A DNA stretch of 64,000 bases from Dactylonectria macrodidyma (Eukaryota; Ascomycota; Sordariomycetes; Hypocreales; Nectriaceae): NCBI GenBank assembly GCA_020744425.1, contig JAGMUV010000004.1, positions 2,232,001 through 2,296,000 of the forward strand. The letters are read 5' to 3'. Position 1 is the first letter of the stretch; each line of letters starts with the position of its first letter. Below, piece by piece: positions 59,423 to 64,000 of this stretch. The translations under genes and the position numbers were made by a program. The notes under the pieces were generated by a model. That model did not search any database, was not told the DNA's origin, and saw only the letters and a program-made list of their open reading frames with translations.

Positions 59423-61307
59423 ATGACAGCCGCGAGTAACAACCGGATGTCGACCTACACCTCAGGGTCAGGCGAAGATATCCGCAATGGCGAGCCCAAG
59501 AAGGACTTGTGGACGTCTATGCTGGAGTCTGTCGCCAGCGGCAAGCGCCTACCGGAAAAGAACCTCATCGTCCTAGGTATGCTTGTGCCTTGAGCTCTCC
59601 CATCATCGCCGTGTCCACCGCTATGCGCATCCAAACCTGGCTTGGTAGCTGATCATCTCCTGCTTGCGCTCTAGGCGGCACTCCCGAATCGCAACGAGAC
59701 TTTCTCGAATCTCTGTCTAGCCCCGAGTCCAGACGCAATGCCGACCGGAATAAGACACCGCCCATTGCAAACAGTTTCGCCCTGGGCTATACGTACTACG
59801 ATGTCCTCGACGCCGATCAAGACGGTATATCCTCCTTGTAAATTCACCTGACACTCATTCTCTAACAGTTTTTAGACACTCTCGCGCGCGTTTCCCTCTA
59901 CCTCCTCTCTCAACCATCCGCCGAATTCGCCTCCCTCGTCGCTCCGCTCCTCACCCCCGATGCCATCCCCAATACCGCCCTTATTATCCTGCTCGACTGG
60001 TCACAGCCGCATATGTGGCTACGCCAAATGTGGACTTGGATTCAACTGCTCCAAGAAGTCCTCAAAAAGGTCGATTCTGAGCAACATAACCTGATGGAAG
60101 ACGTCATGTCGGCCTGGAAGGAGAGAGGACGCGGAGGTGGAGCAACCAATCTTGACGGTACTCCTTCAGCGACAGCAACGAGTGGTGACGGGGATAGCTC
60201 TTTGCCCCTGGGACCAGGAGAGTGGGAGGAACCTCTAGGTCTACCGCTCTGTGTGGTTTGCCAAAGCGTGAGAGCAACACTGGCGCATACGCTCTGCACA
60301 GATTGACTGACCAGCATCCAGGCCCAAAAGATGGAATTTCTGGAGAAGAGCCAGGGATGGAAAGAACCCGATTTCGACACAGTATTGCAATATCTCCGTA
60401 CCGTGTTACTGAGACGTAAGTTAGACACGCTCGAGTCTAATCTTTCATACTAATGTGTCTACAGATGGCGCTTCTCTCATCTACACCTCCCAAAACACAC
60501 CATCTCAACTTCCCTCACTCATCCACTCCACCCTCGGCATAACTTCTCTGCTTAAGCGTAACCCACTCAAACACAACGTCATCGACCGCGATAAGATCGT
60601 TGTCCCCCCGAATTGGGACTCTTGGGGCAAGATTCGAGTTCTTGGCGGCAACTTCGATGCCGAAGTCGTATCTAACGACTGGTCCGAGGACATCAACGCC
60701 TCACCCGCCGACATTGAAGCCGCGAAGCAAGCCGCTGATGAGGATGACTCACAGTCTGACCAGCAGCGACCGCTTGGGAACTCCGCCGTTGCCAGGTACG
60801 AGGAGTGGTGCCGAGATCCTAACAGCGGTGGACTCGCGGTGGTGGAGAATGCGATGCATGGCGATCACTGGATCAATGTCGATAGCGACGACACACAGGC
60901 CTTCCTCGAACGGCAGCTTAAGATCCTCGAAGCCTTCAAGGCTAAGGCCCCCGAAAAGTCGACTGAGAATGCCATCTCCCTTACCAGTAAGCGTATGGAG
61001 TTTAGCGATGAGAAGTCTGTCAGCGAGCATATCGGCCCTGTGCAGTTCAACATGGGTGGCATCCAAGTCGACGCCGACGATATGCTGCAGCGCCTCAAGG
61101 TAAGCTTAACTGCGTCATCATTTGTCATAATCCCTTACTGACATACCCCTACAGGACCGCAACGCATTCACCGCATCTTCCGAGACAGAAGGCGGAGAGG
61201 AACCCGTGGACAATGGTGTCAAGGACTATGACAACGATCAGCTAGCAAACTTCTTTACAGGTTTGATGAACAGGACGGGCACTGGCTCAGATGCACCCCG
61301 GTCCTAA
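59423..61307 (+). CDS. Cytoplasmic dynein light intermediate chain
   Basis: Subunit of cytoplasmic dynein-1 linking the heavy chain to cargo adaptors; in hyphae it supports nuclear and endosome movement. Six exons: 59423-59576, 59675-59824, 59876-60267, 60322-60415, 60465-61099 and 61155-61307, giving 525 residues. The Ras-like fold starts with NLIVLGGTPESQRDFLE, in which the GKT/S of a normal P-loop is lost, as is usual in the fungal family. It continues with NSFALGYTYYDVLDADQD, ALIILLDWSQPHMWLRQM and VVPPNWDSWGKIRVL. The C-terminal adaptor-binding part holds the helix DNDQLANFFTGLMNRT, matching the effector-binding helix region of animal LICs. A Gly/Ser-rich insertion is present around 205-225. 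Confidence 0.93.
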
Positions 61308-61769
61308 AGTGGGCTCTGGTGTGGGAGGAAAACAAATGAAATTCGGCTTCTTGAAGAGAGGACTTTGGAAAAAGGACCACACTCCGACATTCCGGTTTGA
61401 TGTGTTGTACTGAGAACGATGAGATGGGTGTAGGAAGGGGCGGGGAGTGGCTGCTGTAGAATAGATACCCCTGAAATGACAAGAATTTGAGCACACTTCT
61501 TACCAAATCACCTACGTTGTATTTAGTTGAGAGAGTAACTCTGGAAGATGGTCTAGAATTGATATCCCCAAAACCCAACCAACCCATACAGCACAAGATG
61601 TTGAGATAATTCATCCAAAATAGCGGGGGGGAACAGACCCGATGCAACAGCTCCTCAAACAGCAACACCACAAACAAGCCCCGACGACCCAAACAAGTCC
61701 TCTACAAGACGTGCGACGAAGTCATCTAATGTCCCCCACATTGCCCTCTCCCAGTCCCCGAATACCCAA
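61308..61769. other. Convergent intergenic region
   Basis: 462 bp between the dynein gene stop and the SPATA20-like gene stop. Both 3' UTRs are expected here; nothing else is visible. Confidence 0.5.
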
Positions 61770-64000
61770 TTAGGCACTTAATCTAGCAGGCTTGTATGCG
61801 ACTTTCACGTCGTTCTTCTCAACACCCAGCCGTGCGGTGACGACGCCGCCGAGCAGGCCCGGGAACAGCCAGGGGTGCTGGAGCATCTCGACCTCGAAGG
61901 CGTTGATGGCCTGGCGGGCGAGCGCGGAAAGGGCGTCGTCGGAGAGCAGGTCGGCGAGGCGGAAGAGGTTGGCGACCGTGACGCCGTTGGTCGAGGGGAG
62001 CGAGGTGTCCATGCCGTCCTTGAGGCGGATGATGGTGTGGGGGGAGGATTCGATGGTGGAGAAGAAGGCGCCAGCAGGGTCGGAGAAGAGTGATATTTGA
62101 GATTCTGTGATAATAAGTGTCAGCTAACGGGGTCTGCAAACGGAGGTTGGAATGCGGGCAAAGAGATCTCACGTTGGAGGGTGTCGGCAAACTCTAGGTA
62201 GGTCTCGTCACCGGTAGCCTTGAAAAGATCGAGCAGACCTTGAATAAGGTAGGCATAGTCGTCTGCAAAGGCCTTGATCTCCCTTTCGCCCTGCCATATC
62301 CGATAGAGAGTCTTCTCATTGGCGTCCCACAGCTTCTCTTGGATGAAAGTAACGGCTTTCTTCGCGACACCGAGATACTTGTCGCTTCGCACCTGATCTA
62401 AGCTCTTGAGAGATAGACTAGCCTGCGCCAGCGCCGAGATGGCGATACCGTTCCATCCCACGATGAGCTTGTTGTCTAGCTCTGGCCTGGCTCGATCCCT
62501 GTCTCTCCTTTCCCTGAGGGCCGTCTTGGCGGTGCGGATGGATTGCTCAATCTCCTGGCTGGGAATACCGGATTGCTTGCTCAGATGTTCGACACTTTTA
62601 TCAATCTTGATGATGTTTTGGTTGATAAAGTCATCGTTCGGGTCGTGACGCTCGTCTACGTTACCGTCTTCTTGCACGCCCCAGTGAGCTGCGATGAGAG
62701 GGCTGGTGTTCTTGCTCACCGCATCAATGACTGAATCAAATTCGCGCCTGGTCCAGGTGTAGTAAGCGCCTTCACGCATTTCCTTGTCACCTTTTCTAGG
62801 GTACGAATCAGCGGCTTCGCTCGATGCGAACCCGCCTTCAGGCAGCGCGATCGGGGTCGACGAGAGGTAATCAGACAGCTCGAGGACAATGTCGTAAAAC
62901 TCGCCATCCTCTTCTCCACCGCTCGAGTTCCACGCATTGAGGTATAGTGGAAGGAGCTGAGCATTGTCCACGACCATCTTTTCGAAGTTGGGGATGCTCC
63001 AGTCAGGGGTGACTGAGCAGCGTGAGAAGCCTGTACCACCAACATGGTCCCGCAGGGCACCATCGCGTATCTTCCGTAGAGTATCCAGGGCGATTTCTGT
63101 GGCGTGCCTGCATTCCGCTTCACCGACAACATCCTGGACTGCGCTTGGAGACTGGGAGAGACCGAGCAGGAACGCCAACTTTGGGGGCGTGAGGAACTTG
63201 GGCGCAAGACCGAAGCCTCCATAGACAGGGTCAAATGTGCCGGCGATATGGGTGTAGGCTTCCTCGAGCTGGTCGAGGTCCAGCTCGCTAGAAACCGCAG
63301 TATCCTTCTCCTCGCCCCCATCGCTGTGAGTTGGGGCCGGCGCACCCCAGCCTGACGGCCCAAGAGACGAAGTAGCCGGGATGCGACTGGTACCAAGTGT
63401 GCCCTCGGCGGCGAACTCCCGGAGCTGTCCTACGACCTCGGTTGCCTCCTTTCGGCAACGGGCCTCCTGGTCGCTCCAGATATCTCGCACCTTCTTGACG
63501 ATGGCGAGGAAGTCCAGCACCTCGTCGGCGTTCTCGTCAGTGGTACGACGTCGGTTGCCGGGGCCGGGCCAGTAGGTTCCACCGAACACGGGTTCCAGGT
63601 TGGGGGTCAGGAACAGATTCAAGGGCCAGCCTCCAACATTACTGACAGCCTGGACGTAGTTCATGTAGATGGTATCAAGGTCAGGTCGCTCTTCTCGGTC
63701 GATGATGACGGGGACAAAGGACTCGTTCAGGACGGAGGCGCAATCCGGGTTGGAAAAGGACTCGAGGAACATGAGTCGGCAGTCTAACAAGACGGTTAGC
63801 GATAGCTATGAGGTGAAGGGCATGACACGGGGCACAATGCTTACAGTGACACGCCTTGTACCCAATGTGGAGGAATATGAGCTTGTTCTCCTTCCTGGCC
63901 CGCTCCACGGCCTCGTTGTCTAGCAGCTGCCATGACACCAGCCCATCAGCCTGGTCCTTGACGTACGGACTTCTACTGGTCGCGGCACGGTTTCGAAGTG
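61770..64000 (-). CDS. SPATA20/YyaL-type thioredoxin-fold protein (partial)
   Basis: The 5' end lies beyond the right edge. Visible exons: 64000-63845 (partial), 63783-62173 and 62104-61770, about 700 residues. An N-terminal thioredoxin-like domain (DUF255/Thioredox_DsbH) shows SRSPYVKDQADGLVSW, ARKENKLIFLHIGY and PVIIDREERPDLDTIYM. Its CxxC is Cys-His-Tyr-Cys, whose Tyr codon is split by the intron between 63845 and 63783. The rest is an (alpha/alpha)6-barrel of the N-acylglucosamine 2-epimerase/cellobiose-epimerase-like class: GGFGLAPKFLTPP, LRDHVGGTGFSRCSVTPDW, PNFEKMVVDNAQ, VGWNGIAISALAQ. The family occurs from bacteria to animals and its reaction is not established. The protein ends KPARLSA. 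Confidence 0.93.

Noticed and set aside
1..64000. Biosynthetic gene cluster, CRISPR array or bacterial-type defence system
   Set aside because: Genes are dispersed eukaryotic housekeeping functions. The MFS pump and DUF3237 gene are isolated, and no regularly spaced repeat array exists.

Overview
This is nuclear DNA from a filamentous ascomycete. Its genes have short introns (about 41-420 nt) with GTAAGT/GTATGT/GTACGT donors, CTAAC or CTGAC branch sites and mostly YAG acceptors, pyrimidine-rich leaders precede many start codons, and several proteins have typical fungal architectures. Protein similarity suggests Sordariomycetes, probably Hypocreales; this is inferred, because no rRNA or other marker lies in the window. 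I resolved 20 protein-coding genes (19 complete, 1 running off the right edge), one orphan retrotransposon gag-like gene, and no tRNA, rRNA or CRISPR. For spliced genes, coordinates run from start codon to stop codon and exon limits are given in the text. Phases were checked so that each complete model has a length divisible by three.

Layout. 0.6-1.6 kb (-) NC2-beta/Dr1 transcription repressor. 3.4-5.8 kb (-) an SDR oxidoreductase and a homocysteine S-methyltransferase. 6.8-8.8 kb (+) a TRI12-type MFS transporter. 8.8-12.5 kb has no recognisable gene. 12.5-16.0 kb (+) the osmosensor SHO1 behind a very long CT-rich leader. 17.1-17.7 kb (-) DASH subunit SPC19. 19.5-20.2 kb (+) the orphan gag-like gene in an AT-rich stretch. 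20.9-22.5 kb (+) proteasome RPN5. 22.7-23.7 kb (-) FSH1-type serine hydrolase. 24.4-24.8 kb (-) ATP synthase subunit j (ATP18), split over four tiny exons. 25.8-27.0 kb (+) a mitochondrial NIPSNAP protein. 27.4-28.5 kb (-) Rogdi/RAVE subunit. 29.1-29.7 kb (+) RNase P/MRP subunit POP7. 31.1-32.2 kb (-) a DUF3237 protein. 32.2-38.6 kb is gene-poor. 39.4-40.6 kb (+) OCH1 mannosyltransferase. 42.0-44.1 kb (+) a mitochondrial-type acyl-CoA synthetase. 44.6-46.7 kb (-) ceramide synthase. 46.7-50.9 kb has no clear gene. 50.9-51.9 kb (+) BI-1/BXI1. 52.9-54.5 kb (-) septin CDC11/AspA. 56.1-57.4 kb (+) PROPPIN HSV2. 57.6-58.6 kb (-) spliceosomal IST3. 59.4-61.3 kb (+) dynein light intermediate chain. 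61.8 kb to the right edge (-) a SPATA20/YyaL-type thioredoxin-fold protein.

Most genes are core housekeeping functions: transcription, RNA processing, proteasome, mitosis and cytoskeleton, V-ATPase assembly, secretory glycosylation, sphingolipids, autophagy and mitochondrial energy metabolism. There is no biosynthetic cluster, CRISPR array or defence island. The points most worth a second look are the orphan gag gene, the hidden ATP18 gene and its shared promoter with another mitochondrial gene, the 2.4 kb SHO1 leader, alternative mitochondrial starts, and small candidate genes in the gene-poor stretches.
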